Made by a program: the position numbers and the translations under genes. The notes under the pieces were generated by a model. The model was given only the letters and a program-made list of their open reading frames with translations. It searched no databases and was not told where the DNA came from. From Bacteroides sp. (lineage in GTDB: Bacteria > Bacteroidota > Bacteroidia > Bacteroidales > Bacteroidaceae): a DNA stretch of 33,440 bases. Positions 17,192 to 25,986 of the stretch are shown here, in pieces (position 1 is the first letter of the stretch; every line of letters begins with the position of its first letter). Location of the stretch: positions 1 to 33,440 of the forward strand of contig JASLCG010000025.1 of assembly GCA_030151885.1 (NCBI GenBank), written 5' to 3'.

Positions 17192-18433
17192 ATGAAAACA
17201 TTTAAATATATAGCATTAGTACTAGTTGTACTTGTATCGATACAAGCATCAGCAGCTAAAAAAATTACAATTAAAACAGGTATAGAGGTTCTGAAAGAAC
17301 AAAACTTCAAAATTCTGGAGGGGAAACGTGTCGGGTTAATAACCAACCCTACAGGAGTTGATAATACATTAACATCTACAATAGATATTTTACATAGTGC
17401 TCCTAATGTAAATTTAGTAGCTCTATATGGGCCCGAACATGGTGTAAGAGGAGACATACACGCAGGTGATAAAGTAGAGAGTTCGACAGATGCAAATACA
17501 GGACTACCTGTTTTTTCTCTTTACGGAGCTACTAGAAAGCCTACACCAGAGATGCTAAAAGATATTGATGTACTTGTTTACGATATACAAGATATAGGTT
17601 GTAGGTCGTTTACCTACATTAGCACAATGGGTGTAGCAATGGAGGCTGCTGCTGAAAATGGAAAAGAGTTCATTGTGTTAGACCGTCCTAATCCTCTTGG
17701 AGGAAACAAAGTAGAAGGCTGTCCTGTCGAAGATGGGTTTATATCTTTTGTTAGTCAATTTAAAATACCTTACCTATATGGATTAACATGTGGAGAGTTA
17801 GCAATCTTAATTAACAAAGAATACATGAAAGAGCATCCATGCAACTTACAAGTGGTCAAAATGAAAAAGTGGAAACGAAAAATGACTTACGATCAGACAG
17901 GACTACAATGGATTCCTTCTTCTCCACACATACCACATGCTCTATCTGCCGCTTTCTACCCTGTATCTGGAATTCTTGGAGAACTAGGATATATGTCTAT
18001 CGGTGTAGGCTATACAATTCCATTTGAAATGTTTGCCGCTCCTTGGATTAAAGCTGAAGAGTTTGCACAAAGTTTAAATGAACTAAACATAGCAGGAGTT
18101 TATTTCAGACCTATGCACCTAAAACCCTTCTACTCGGTTGGTAAAGGTGAGCACTTACAAGGTGTACAAATTCATATTATGGATTACGACAAAGTTTCAC
18201 TAAGCGACATCCAGTTTTACATAATGCAACAAGTAGCTAAATTATATCCAGATAGAAAAGTTTTTGAAAACGCTAATAGCAAGAGGTTCAATATGTTTGA
18301 TAAAGTTAGTGGCACCGACAAAATACGCATAAAGTTTACAGAAACGAACAATTGGAATACAGTTAAACCTATTTGGAATAAAGGAGTTAAGGAGTTTAAA
18401 GATTTTTCAAAAAAATACTACCTTTATAAATAG
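17192..18433 (+). CDS. namZ: Exo-beta-N-acetylmuramidase, NamZ/DUF1343 (GH171) family, paralogue 2
   Basis: 413 residues from the ATG at 17192. An in-frame TTG at 17168 overlaps the AmpG gene and would put eight polar residues before the signal peptide, so the ATG is preferred. The signal peptide is MKTFKYIALVLVVLVSIQASA, cleaved before AKK. Family motifs are LITNPTGVD, GPEHGVRGD (E82), DIQDIGCRSFTYISTM, LDRPNPLGG, WIPSSPHIP and VGYTIPFEMFAAPWI. It is closer to the classical NamZ pattern (longer, with the YTIPFE segment) than the copy at 4573. Two NamZ enzymes of different specificity are known in Tannerella forsythia. It is 21 bases before the dehydrogenase gene. Confidence 0.9.
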   Translation: MKTFKYIALVLVVLVSIQASAAKKITIKTGIEVLKEQNFKILEGKRVGLITNPTGVDNTLTSTIDILHSAPNVNLVALYGPEHGVRGDIHAGDKVESSTDANTGLPVFSLYGATRKPTPEMLKDIDVLVYDIQDIGCRSFTYISTMGVAMEAAAENGKEFIVLDRPNPLGGNKVEGCPVEDGFISFVSQFKIPYLYGLTCGELAILINKEYMKEHPCNLQVVKMKKWKRKMTYDQTGLQWIPSSPHIPHALSAAFYPVSGILGELGYMSIGVGYTIPFEMFAAPWIKAEEFAQSLNELNIAGVYFRPMHLKPFYSVGKGEHLQGVQIHIMDYDKVSLSDIQFYIMQQVAKLYPDRKVFENANSKRFNMFDKVSGTDKIRIKFTETNNWNTVKPIWNKGVKEFKDFSKKYYLYK

Positions 18434-18454
18434 TATTTATATAAATCAACCATT

Positions 18455-21283
18455 ATGAAAACTCAGAAAGATTACAACGCATTTCTTAAGGAAGCGATGA
18501 ACTTCATTCCTAAAGAAAGAATTTTTACAGACGAACTAAGAAGATTAGCTTGGGGTACAGATGCTGGTTTTTACCGAATGATTCCTAAAATCGTAGTACA
18601 GTCTAAAAATGAAGAGGAAGTTTCAAAGCTACTTTCTTGTGCTCATAAGTACAAACTACCAGTAACTTTTAGAGCTGCTGGAACCAGTCTATCGGGCCAA
18701 ACAATTAGTGATTCAATCATTATCGTGGCTGGAAAGAATTGGGAAAAGTACAACATTTCTGAGGATCATAAATCTATAACACTCCAACCAGGAATAATTG
18801 GGCAAAGGGTTAATGAGATACTAAAACCTTATGGCAAAATATTTAGTCCTGACCCTGCTTCAATAAAAAGTGCTATGGTAGGTGGTATAGTTATGAACAA
18901 CGCATCTGGGATGAGTTGTGGTACACACGCTAATAGCGACAAGGAGATTATTTCTGCAAGAATAGTCTTTGTTGACGGGACTGTCCTTAATACAGCAGAT
19001 CCTGATAGTAGAGCTGCATTTACAAAAAAGCACCCTGAGTTCATAAACAGAATTAAAGAGCTTAAAGAAAAAGCTTGCTCAGATAAAGCATTAGCCGATC
19101 GTATTAAGTTTAAATATTCAATCAAAAATGTTACAGGACTTAATATAAGACCTCTAATTGCATATGATGACCCTTTTGATATTTTGACACACCTATTGGT
19201 TGGTTCAGAAGGAACATTGGCTTTTGTATCGGAAGTAACGATGAAAACAGGCTATGACTATCCACATAAAGCAAGTGGCATGTTATACTTTGAAGATATC
19301 AAAGAGGCTTGTAGAGCAGTGGTTACGATGAAAAAACTCGTTGATAAGAATGGAGATACAATTGTTAAAAGTGCAGAACTTCTAGACAAAAAGTCTCTTT
19401 CGGCTGTAAAGGATCCTACTGGAGAGGGGCTAACTGCTGTCTTAACACAAACAATGGCCTCCACTAAAGAAGAACTTGAAGAGAGAATAAAAGTTATAAC
19501 AGAGGCTCTATCTGTATATAAAACATTTGTACCAATCTATTTTACAGATAAACCAGAAGAATATTCTAAATATTGGGCTATACGTGCAGGTATTTTCCCA
19601 GCAGTAGGAGCGACAAGAAAACTTGGAACAACTTGTTTAATTGAAGATGTAGCTTTCCATATAGACCATTTACCAGAAGCAACAGCAGAACTTCAAGAGC
19701 TTTTAGTAAAGCATAAATACGATGATGCTTGTATCTATGGACATGCATTGGAGGGTAATTATCACTTTATCATCAATCAAGCTTTTGACTCACAAGAAGA
19801 GGTTGATAGGTATGAAAACCTAATGGAAGATGTTATTAAACTTGTTGTTGATAAATACGATGGGTCATTAAAAGCCGAACATGGTACAGGTAGAAACATG
19901 GCTCCTTTTGTTAAATATGAGTGGGGTGAACAAGCATACACACTAATGAAAGGCGTAAAAGAGCTTTTTGATCCTAATAACTTACTTAATCCTGGAGTTA
20001 TTTTTAATGATGACCCTAAATGCTTTATAAAGAACTTTAAACCCCTTCCTCTAACTCATCCTATTGTTGATAAGTGTATAGAGTGTGGATTCTGCGAAAT
20101 TAACTGCTTAACATGTGGTTTTACTCTTTCCTCTAGACAACGAATCATTATTCAACGAGAAATATCTAGACTCGAGAAAGAGAATAGTGATCCAGAAAGA
20201 CTGAAAGCTCTTAAAAAAGGGTATAAGTACCTTGGAGAACAATCTTGTGCAGGTGATGGATTATGTGCCACATCTTGCCCTATGAGTATCAACACAGGAG
20301 AGCTAACACACGTTCTTAGAGAGCTGAATCTACCAAAAGGTAGTTTTGGATATAAAATTGGCAACTATGCTGCCAATCATTTTGCAGGTATAAAATCCTT
20401 CATACGGCCTACACTATCTCTTGCTAATACAACACATAGTATCGTTGGAACATCTGCTATGTCGGCTATAACAAGAGGTATGCATAACATTTTTAAGATA
20501 CCACAGTGGACTCCTGCCATGCCTAAAGCTTATAAACTAAAGGAGAGTGCTATTGAAAATGCAAAATCAAATAAGAAAGTGGTTTATTTCCCTAGTTGTA
20601 TAAATCAGACAATGGGATTGGAGAAGAAATCTCCAGAAGAACTTCCATTAGTTAATAAAATGGCCTCTTTACTGCATAAGTGCGGATATGAAATTATATT
20701 TCCACAAAACATGAGTAAGCTATGCTGTGGTACTATATGGGAAAGTAAAGGAATGCCTGATATTGCTAATAGGAAAACAAAAGAGCTTGAGGAGGCCCTT
20801 TGGCAAGCTAGTGAACAAGGAAAATACCCTGTACTTTGTGACCAAAGCCCTTGTCTTTATAGAATGAAAGAACAAATGAGTAAAATATCTCTATATGAAC
20901 CAGCAGAGTTTATACTTACATTCTTAGAAGAAGCATTAATATTTACACCATCAGAAGAGCCTGTTGCCATACACATTACATGTTCTATGAAAAAAATGGG
21001 GCTAGAAAATGAGTTAATTCGTCTAGCTAAAAAATGCTCTAAAAATGTACTTATACCAGAGGAGGTTGGCTGCTGTGGTTTTGCAGGAGATAAAGGTTTT
21101 TCTAACCCAGAGGTTAATAGTTATGCACTACGCAAATTACGTCCTCAAATAGAAAAAGCAAATATTAAAATGGGGTACTCTAATAGTAGAACTTGTGAAA
21201 TAGGACTTGCTACTAATACAGGTATTCCTTATGCATCTATCATTTACCTTGTTGATAAGTGCACTAAGTTAAAACAATCTTGA
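18455..21283 (+). CDS. FAD/Fe-S D-lactate dehydrogenase (fused GlcD-GlcF type)
   Basis: 942 residues, no signal peptide. Residues about 35-265 form a PCMH-type FAD domain (VTFRAAGTSLSGQ, MVGGIVMNNASGMSCGTH), followed by the FAD-oxidase C-terminal domain with YGHALEGNYHF and the KAEHGTGRNMAPF motif. Next is a ferredoxin-like part with C541, C544, C547, C551 and C598, C604, C608-P, in the family-typical spacing (SCAGDGLCATSCP). Two CCG/heterodisulfide-reductase-like repeats close the protein (LCCGTIWESKG, GCCGFAGDKGF). Such fused proteins oxidise D-lactate, or other D-2-hydroxy acids, and pass electrons to the quinone pool. MurQ, encoded three genes downstream, releases one D-lactate per MurNAc, so the role here is almost certainly D-lactate disposal; that link is inference from context. 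Confidence 0.88.
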   Translation: MKTQKDYNAFLKEAMNFIPKERIFTDELRRLAWGTDAGFYRMIPKIVVQSKNEEEVSKLLSCAHKYKLPVTFRAAGTSLSGQTISDSIIIVAGKNWEKYNISEDHKSITLQPGIIGQRVNEILKPYGKIFSPDPASIKSAMVGGIVMNNASGMSCGTHANSDKEIISARIVFVDGTVLNTADPDSRAAFTKKHPEFINRIKELKEKACSDKALADRIKFKYSIKNVTGLNIRPLIAYDDPFDILTHLLVGSEGTLAFVSEVTMKTGYDYPHKASGMLYFEDIKEACRAVVTMKKLVDKNGDTIVKSAELLDKKSLSAVKDPTGEGLTAVLTQTMASTKEELEERIKVITEALSVYKTFVPIYFTDKPEEYSKYWAIRAGIFPAVGATRKLGTTCLIEDVAFHIDHLPEATAELQELLVKHKYDDACIYGHALEGNYHFIINQAFDSQEEVDRYENLMEDVIKLVVDKYDGSLKAEHGTGRNMAPFVKYEWGEQAYTLMKGVKELFDPNNLLNPGVIFNDDPKCFIKNFKPLPLTHPIVDKCIECGFCEINCLTCGFTLSSRQRIIIQREISRLEKENSDPERLKALKKGYKYLGEQSCAGDGLCATSCPMSINTGELTHVLRELNLPKGSFGYKIGNYAANHFAGIKSFIRPTLSLANTTHSIVGTSAMSAITRGMHNIFKIPQWTPAMPKAYKLKESAIENAKSNKKVVYFPSCINQTMGLEKKSPEELPLVNKMASLLHKCGYEIIFPQNMSKLCCGTIWESKGMPDIANRKTKELEEALWQASEQGKYPVLCDQSPCLYRMKEQMSKISLYEPAEFILTFLEEALIFTPSEEPVAIHITCSMKKMGLENELIRLAKKCSKNVLIPEEVGCCGFAGDKGFSNPEVNSYALRKLRPQIEKANIKMGYSNSRTCEIGLATNTGIPYASIIYLVDKCTKLKQS

Positions 21284-21297
21284 CACTTTAATACGTT

Positions 21298-22461
21298 ATG
21301 AAAAAGACAAAAAATCAACGCTTATTAGCTCTCGATATCCTAAGAGGAATAACTATTGCTGGTATGATTATGGTTAATAATCCTGGCAGTTGGGGAAGCA
21401 TGTATAAACCATTGACCCATGCTCAATGGAATGGGTTAACTCCAACCGACTTAGTTTTTCCTTTCTTTATGTTTATAATGGGAATGTCTACCTACTTTTC
21501 TTTAAGAAAATACAACTTTACCTTTTCAAAAGAAGCTGGTAAGAAAATTCTAAAAAGAACCATTATCATATTTCTTATAGGTATAGCTATAGCTTGGTTT
21601 TCACTCTTTTTCAGAACATGGAATAGTTTATCAGCAGAGCCTATTAGTGTGTTAACGCGCATAAGCAAATCTGTTTTTGTATTCGATCATATTAGAATTT
21701 TAGGAGTTATGCCACGTTTAGCACTAACCTACTGTGCAACATCACTAATAGCTCTTGCTTTTAAACACAAACACATTCCATATATAATTGCTTTTTTGCT
21801 AGTAGGGTATTCCATCATATTATTACTCGGAAATGGTTATATATATGGCGAAGAGAATATTTTATCTATTGTAGATAGAGCTATTCTTGGCACTAACCAC
21901 ATGTATAACGACAATGGTATAGATCCTGAAGGAATATTAAGCACCATTCCTGCTATAGCACATGTTCTTCTAGGCTTTTATATTAGTGAAAAATTTGTTA
22001 GAGAAACAGATATCACACTTAAAGTTCAATACCTATTTATTGTAGGAGCTATTCTTACTTTTTCGGGATTTCTATTGTCATATGGACTTCCTATAAACAA
22101 AAAGATTTGGTCTCCTACTTTCGTAATGGTTACCTGTGGTTTAGGGTCAACGCTACTTGCGCTACTCATTTGGATTATAGATATAAAAGGGCACAAAAAA
22201 TGGAGCCTATTTTTTGAATCATTTGGGGTAAATCCTCTTTTTGTTTATGTTTTTGCTAGCCTTATCTCTATCTGTTTTAATAGTATATTATTTACTATTG
22301 GAGGCAAAACAATGACTATACATAGCCTCATCTACAAAGATGTATTATGCATATTTTTAAGCCCTATAAATGCTTCATTACTCTATTCAATCCTGTTTAT
22401 AACCTTAATTTGGTTTATGGGTTACCAACTTTATAAAAGAAAAATATATATAAAAATATAA
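21298..22461 (+). CDS. MurT-like DUF5009/HGSNAT-family membrane protein, copy 2
   Basis: 387 residues with about ten transmembrane segments. It has the family N-terminus RLLALDILRGITIAGMIMVNN, then THAQWNGLTPTDLVFPFFMF and IMGMS. It lies directly before the MurK- and MurQ-like genes, the order of the murT-murK-murQ cluster of Tannerella forsythia, where MurT was implicated in MurNAc uptake across the inner membrane. The structural relative HGSNAT is instead a transmembrane acetyltransferase, and the histidine used for catalysis there (THAQWNG) is kept here, so an acyl-transfer role is possible. The gap to the kinase gene is 6 bases, arguing for tight co-expression. It is diverged from the equal-length copy at 3243-4406. 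Confidence 0.78.
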   Translation: MKKTKNQRLLALDILRGITIAGMIMVNNPGSWGSMYKPLTHAQWNGLTPTDLVFPFFMFIMGMSTYFSLRKYNFTFSKEAGKKILKRTIIIFLIGIAIAWFSLFFRTWNSLSAEPISVLTRISKSVFVFDHIRILGVMPRLALTYCATSLIALAFKHKHIPYIIAFLLVGYSIILLLGNGYIYGEENILSIVDRAILGTNHMYNDNGIDPEGILSTIPAIAHVLLGFYISEKFVRETDITLKVQYLFIVGAILTFSGFLLSYGLPINKKIWSPTFVMVTCGLGSTLLALLIWIIDIKGHKKWSLFFESFGVNPLFVYVFASLISICFNSILFTIGGKTMTIHSLIYKDVLCIFLSPINASLLYSILFITLIWFMGYQLYKRKIYIKI

Positions 22462-22467
22462 TTAGAC

Positions 22468-23304
22468 ATGATACTTATAGCCGACAGTGGATCTACAAAA
22501 ACAGACTGGACTGTAGTAGATAATAAAAAAGTCACTAAAAAGATTACAACAAATGGTATAAATCCATTTTTCCAAACAGAAGAAGAAATTGCCTTAGAAA
22601 TTAAAGAAAAGCTAGTACCTTATTTAGATACGAGTCAATTTGAAGGCATCTATTTTTATGGAGCAGGGTGTGCTTTCGACGATAAAATTGCACTTGTAAA
22701 AGCTGCAATTAGCACACACTTAACCAGCAATATTATCGAGGTTAATTCTGATATGTTAGCTGCAGCACATGCCTTGTGTGGAAGAAATTCTGGAATAGTA
22801 TGTATCGTTGGTACAGGCTCCAACTCGTGTGAATACAATGGAAAAGATATTGTTTCAAATGTTTCACCACTAGGGTTTATCCTAGGGGATGAGGGTAGTG
22901 GTGCAGTATTGGGAAAACTATTTATAGGTAGTTTACTTAAAAATCAATTAACACCAGGCCTGAAAGAGGAGTTTTTAAGAGAGTATGATCTTTCTCCTGC
23001 TGATATTATTCATAAAGTCTATAAAGAGTCTTTCCCAAATAGATTTCTAGCTAGTCTTGCTCCATTCATACACAAGCATATTAAAGAAGAATCTGTTCAT
23101 AACTTAGTATTAAATAGCTTTAAAGAGTTCTTTATCAGGAATGTAAAACAATATAATTATAAGAGTAATAAAGTTCACTTTATAGGGTCTATCGCTTTCC
23201 ATTTTAAACAGGTTATCGCTGAGGCTGCTAATCAGACTGGTATCCAAATAGGAACCATAGTGAAGAGCCCAATGGAAGGGTTAATTAATTATCATATAAA
23301 TTAG
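22468..23304 (+). CDS. murK: MurK-like amino-sugar kinase (BadF/BadG/BcrA ATPase fold)
   Basis: 278 residues, cytoplasmic. The N-terminal phosphate-1 motif ILIADSGSTKTDW and the CIVGTGSNSCEYNG and GFILGDEGSGAVLGK segments place it with N-acetylglucosamine-kinase-like members of the ASKHA superfamily. In Tannerella, MurK phosphorylates MurNAc at O-6 to give MurNAc-6-phosphate after non-phosphorylating uptake. The position 4 bases before murQ strongly supports MurNAc as substrate, although activity on GlcNAc cannot be ruled out. This replaces the PTS-coupled phosphorylation of E. coli, and it fits the lack of PTS genes here. The family call is secure and the substrate rests on context. Confidence 0.85.
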   Translation: MILIADSGSTKTDWTVVDNKKVTKKITTNGINPFFQTEEEIALEIKEKLVPYLDTSQFEGIYFYGAGCAFDDKIALVKAAISTHLTSNIIEVNSDMLAAAHALCGRNSGIVCIVGTGSNSCEYNGKDIVSNVSPLGFILGDEGSGAVLGKLFIGSLLKNQLTPGLKEEFLREYDLSPADIIHKVYKESFPNRFLASLAPFIHKHIKEESVHNLVLNSFKEFFIRNVKQYNYKSNKVHFIGSIAFHFKQVIAEAANQTGIQIGTIVKSPMEGLINYHIN

Positions 23305-23308
23305 AAAT

Positions 23309-24130
23309 ATGGCATTTGATAAAATAACAGAGAAATCATCTCTATATAACGATTTAGAAAAAAAATCGGTCAAAGAAATTTTAGAAGGTATAAACAACGA
23401 AGATCAAAAAGTTGCTATAGCTGTACAAAAATGTATTCCACAAATAGAAAAGCTGGTCACTCAAATTATACCTAGAATGGAGCGTGGTGGTAGAATATTT
23501 TACATGGGAGCAGGCACTAGTGGAAGACTTGGCGTACTAGATGCATCTGAAATACCTCCTACATTTGGAATGCCTCCAACATACGTAATAGGGCTTATAG
23601 CTGGTGGTGATATCGCTCTTAGAAATCCCGTAGAGAATGCTGAAGACGATGAATTAAAAGGATGGAAAGAACTTGAAGGGTATAATATAACTACTGATGA
23701 CACTGTTATAGGTATTGCCGCTTCTGGAACCACTCCGTATGTGATTGGTGCACTTAGAGAAGCTAGGAAAAAAGGAATTCTTACGGCAAGTATAAGTAGT
23801 AATCCAGACTCACCAATTTCTCAAGAGGCAGAAATAGCTATTGAAATGATTGTTGGTCCAGAATACGTTACTGGAAGCTCTAGAATGAAATCTGGAACAG
23901 GTCAAAAAATGATTTTAAACATGATTACTACATCAGTCATGATTAAAATAGGCCGTGTAAAAGGGAATAAAATGGTTAATATGCAGCTTAGTAATAAAAA
24001 GCTTGTTGACAGAGGTACTAGAATGATTATGGAAGAGTTAGACCTTCCTTATGAAGAATCTAACAGCCTACTGCTAAAACATGGTTCCGTTAAAAAAGCA
24101 ACTGATGCATATAAAGCCAATAAAAGATGA
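23309..24130 (+). CDS. murQ: N-acetylmuramic acid 6-phosphate etherase
   Basis: 273 residues, slightly shorter than the roughly 298 of E. coli MurQ. A SIS domain is clear: YMGAGTSGRLGVLDASEIPPTFG (the glutamate in DASE is the conserved catalytic one), NAEDDE, GIAASGTTPYVIGALREA, SISSNPDSPIS and EYVTGSSRMKSGTGQK, then VKGNKMVNMQ and DRGTRMI. It splits the lactyl ether of MurNAc-6-P into GlcNAc-6-P and D-lactate in the cytoplasm. It overlaps the following serine-hydrolase gene by 4 bases (ATGA) and follows the kinase by 4 bases. The UBA-like C-terminal part of longer MurQ proteins looks short here. No nagA or nagB for the next steps lies in the window. Confidence 0.96.
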   Translation: MAFDKITEKSSLYNDLEKKSVKEILEGINNEDQKVAIAVQKCIPQIEKLVTQIIPRMERGGRIFYMGAGTSGRLGVLDASEIPPTFGMPPTYVIGLIAGGDIALRNPVENAEDDELKGWKELEGYNITTDDTVIGIAASGTTPYVIGALREARKKGILTASISSNPDSPISQEAEIAIEMIVGPEYVTGSSRMKSGTGQKMILNMITTSVMIKIGRVKGNKMVNMQLSNKKLVDRGTRMIMEELDLPYEESNSLLLKHGSVKKATDAYKANKR

Positions 24131-25926
24131 GATTAAGAGGATTAGTTATAACAATACTAACATTAGCAAGTTTACAATTGGTAGCTCAAAAGCTACCAGT
24201 TGTTATTCCTGAATCTGTGAATCTAAATACTGTACATTTAACAAATATAGATAGAGTTGTTAATCAAGCAGTAGAGTTAAGTGAAATACCAGGCGCAGTA
24301 GTAGCAATAGTCAAAGATAATAAAATAGGATATCTAAAAGCTTTTGGTCATAAACAGACCTTTCCTACTAAATCTCCAATGGATATTAAAACAAACTTTG
24401 ATTTAGCATCTTGTACTAAGCCTCTAGCTACTGCTATTAGTATATTTATACTTGTAGATAGAGGCTATATTTCTTTACAAGACCCTGTAAGCTATTATCT
24501 ACCTGATTTTAGAGATTGGAAAGATGGTAATAGAACCACAACCATCCGGATTAAAGATCTTCTAGCACACACCTCTGGTTTACCTGCTTATGCACCAGTG
24601 AGCACCCTAAAGAGAGACACATCTTTAAGTAGTCCTGATGTACTAAAGAAATATATAGAGAGCTGTAATTTAATATATGAACCAGGAGCCGATATGAGAT
24701 ATAGTTGTTTAAACTACATAACTCTCCAGTATATTATTACACAAGTAACAGGTCAAAGCATCGCACAATTTGCATTAGAAAATATTTATAATCCATTACA
24801 ATTAAAAGATACAGGATTTAAACCCGATATATCCTTAATAGATAGAATAGCTCCTACTGAGTATATTAATGACTCTACTCTACTTAAGGGTGTGGTACAC
24901 GACCCTATGGCTCGCGAACTTAATTATGGTATATCTGGAAATGCTGGACTTTTTTCTACAGCAGAAGATGTTGCAGTATTGGCCAATTTGTTTCTTAATG
25001 AAGGAGCCTCACAGGGTACAAGAATATTAAGCCCTGCATCAATCAAGCGAATGAGTAATTTACCTGATGACTTTAACTCCTTTGGAAGATCTTTGGGCTG
25101 GGATGTATCTTCTCCTTATGCCAATAATCAAGGTGATTTATTTAATAAGACAACTTTTGGACATACTGGATATACAGGAACCTCTATTATTATTGATAAA
25201 GAGCAGAATCTAGCACTGATAATATTAACTAATAGTGTACATCCATATGACCAAGGCAAAGTAGTTAGACTAAGAAAGCTTATAGCTAATATAGTCTCGG
25301 CATCTATTGGAACAGCAAATAATAAAGGGTATTTAGATCATTATAAACAAAGAATGGATCTATTTAAACAAGAGAAATCTATCAATAACAAAAGCATCGT
25401 TATGCTTGGAGATAGCCAAACTGAAAATGGAGGGAACTGGGCAAATAGGCTCAAAAACAAACACGTTATTAATAGAGGTATAATTGGAGATAATACTGAA
25501 GGAGTCCTTAACAGATTAGCAGAAATAACCATAGGGAAGCCTAAGAAGATTCTCTTAACAATTGGTATAAACGACCTATCTCAAGGACTAAATACAGCCT
25601 CATTAATAGAAAATGTTGAGCTTATTCTGACAAGAATACAACAAGACTCTCCAAATACTAAAATTCTTTTACAGAGTGTACTCCCTATTAATGATAAAAA
25701 ATGCAAGTATAGACTTCTAAAAGATAAGACTCCTGTTATACAGAATTATAATTTAAAGTTAAAAGAGCTTGCCATACAAAAAGGTATTGTATTCATAGAC
25801 TCCTATAATCTGTTTTTAGAAGATGGTAGTAATAATCAATTAAACCCTACTATCACTAGCGATGGACTTCATATCAATGAATATGGTTACAAAATATGGA
25901 GTAACTATTTAGAGCCTTATATTTAA
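24127..25926 (+). CDS. Secreted beta-lactamase-fold serine hydrolase fused to an SGNH/GDSL esterase
   Basis: 599 residues. A signal peptide ends LQLVA with Q21 next. Residues about 35-395 are a class C beta-lactamase/DD-peptidase-like domain: S95-C-T-K98 (SxxK), Y192-S-C194 where the usual motif is YxN (N196 lies two residues on), and H346-T-G. Residues about 420-599 are an SGNH hydrolase: LGDSQT (D429, S430), NRGIIGD, GIND (N482) and DGLHIN (D579, H582), so the catalytic Ser/Asp/His and oxyanion Gly/Asn appear intact. The first domain may trim peptides (D,D-carboxypeptidase or amidase). The second may be an O-acetyl esterase; 6-O-acetyl groups on MurNAc would block O-6 phosphorylation by MurK. 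Both roles are inference. It is the last gene of the operon. Confidence 0.82.
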   Translation: MRLRGLVITILTLASLQLVAQKLPVVIPESVNLNTVHLTNIDRVVNQAVELSEIPGAVVAIVKDNKIGYLKAFGHKQTFPTKSPMDIKTNFDLASCTKPLATAISIFILVDRGYISLQDPVSYYLPDFRDWKDGNRTTTIRIKDLLAHTSGLPAYAPVSTLKRDTSLSSPDVLKKYIESCNLIYEPGADMRYSCLNYITLQYIITQVTGQSIAQFALENIYNPLQLKDTGFKPDISLIDRIAPTEYINDSTLLKGVVHDPMARELNYGISGNAGLFSTAEDVAVLANLFLNEGASQGTRILSPASIKRMSNLPDDFNSFGRSLGWDVSSPYANNQGDLFNKTTFGHTGYTGTSIIIDKEQNLALIILTNSVHPYDQGKVVRLRKLIANIVSASIGTANNKGYLDHYKQRMDLFKQEKSINNKSIVMLGDSQTENGGNWANRLKNKHVINRGIIGDNTEGVLNRLAEITIGKPKKILLTIGINDLSQGLNTASLIENVELILTRIQQDSPNTKILLQSVLPINDKKCKYRLLKDKTPVIQNYNLKLKELAIQKGIVFIDSYNLFLEDGSNNQLNPTITSDGLHINEYGYKIWSNYLEPYI

Positions 25927-25986
25927 ATTGTAAAGAAACTCTTTTAATAGAGATATAATGGGCTTTAGTGATATAACACAAATAAC

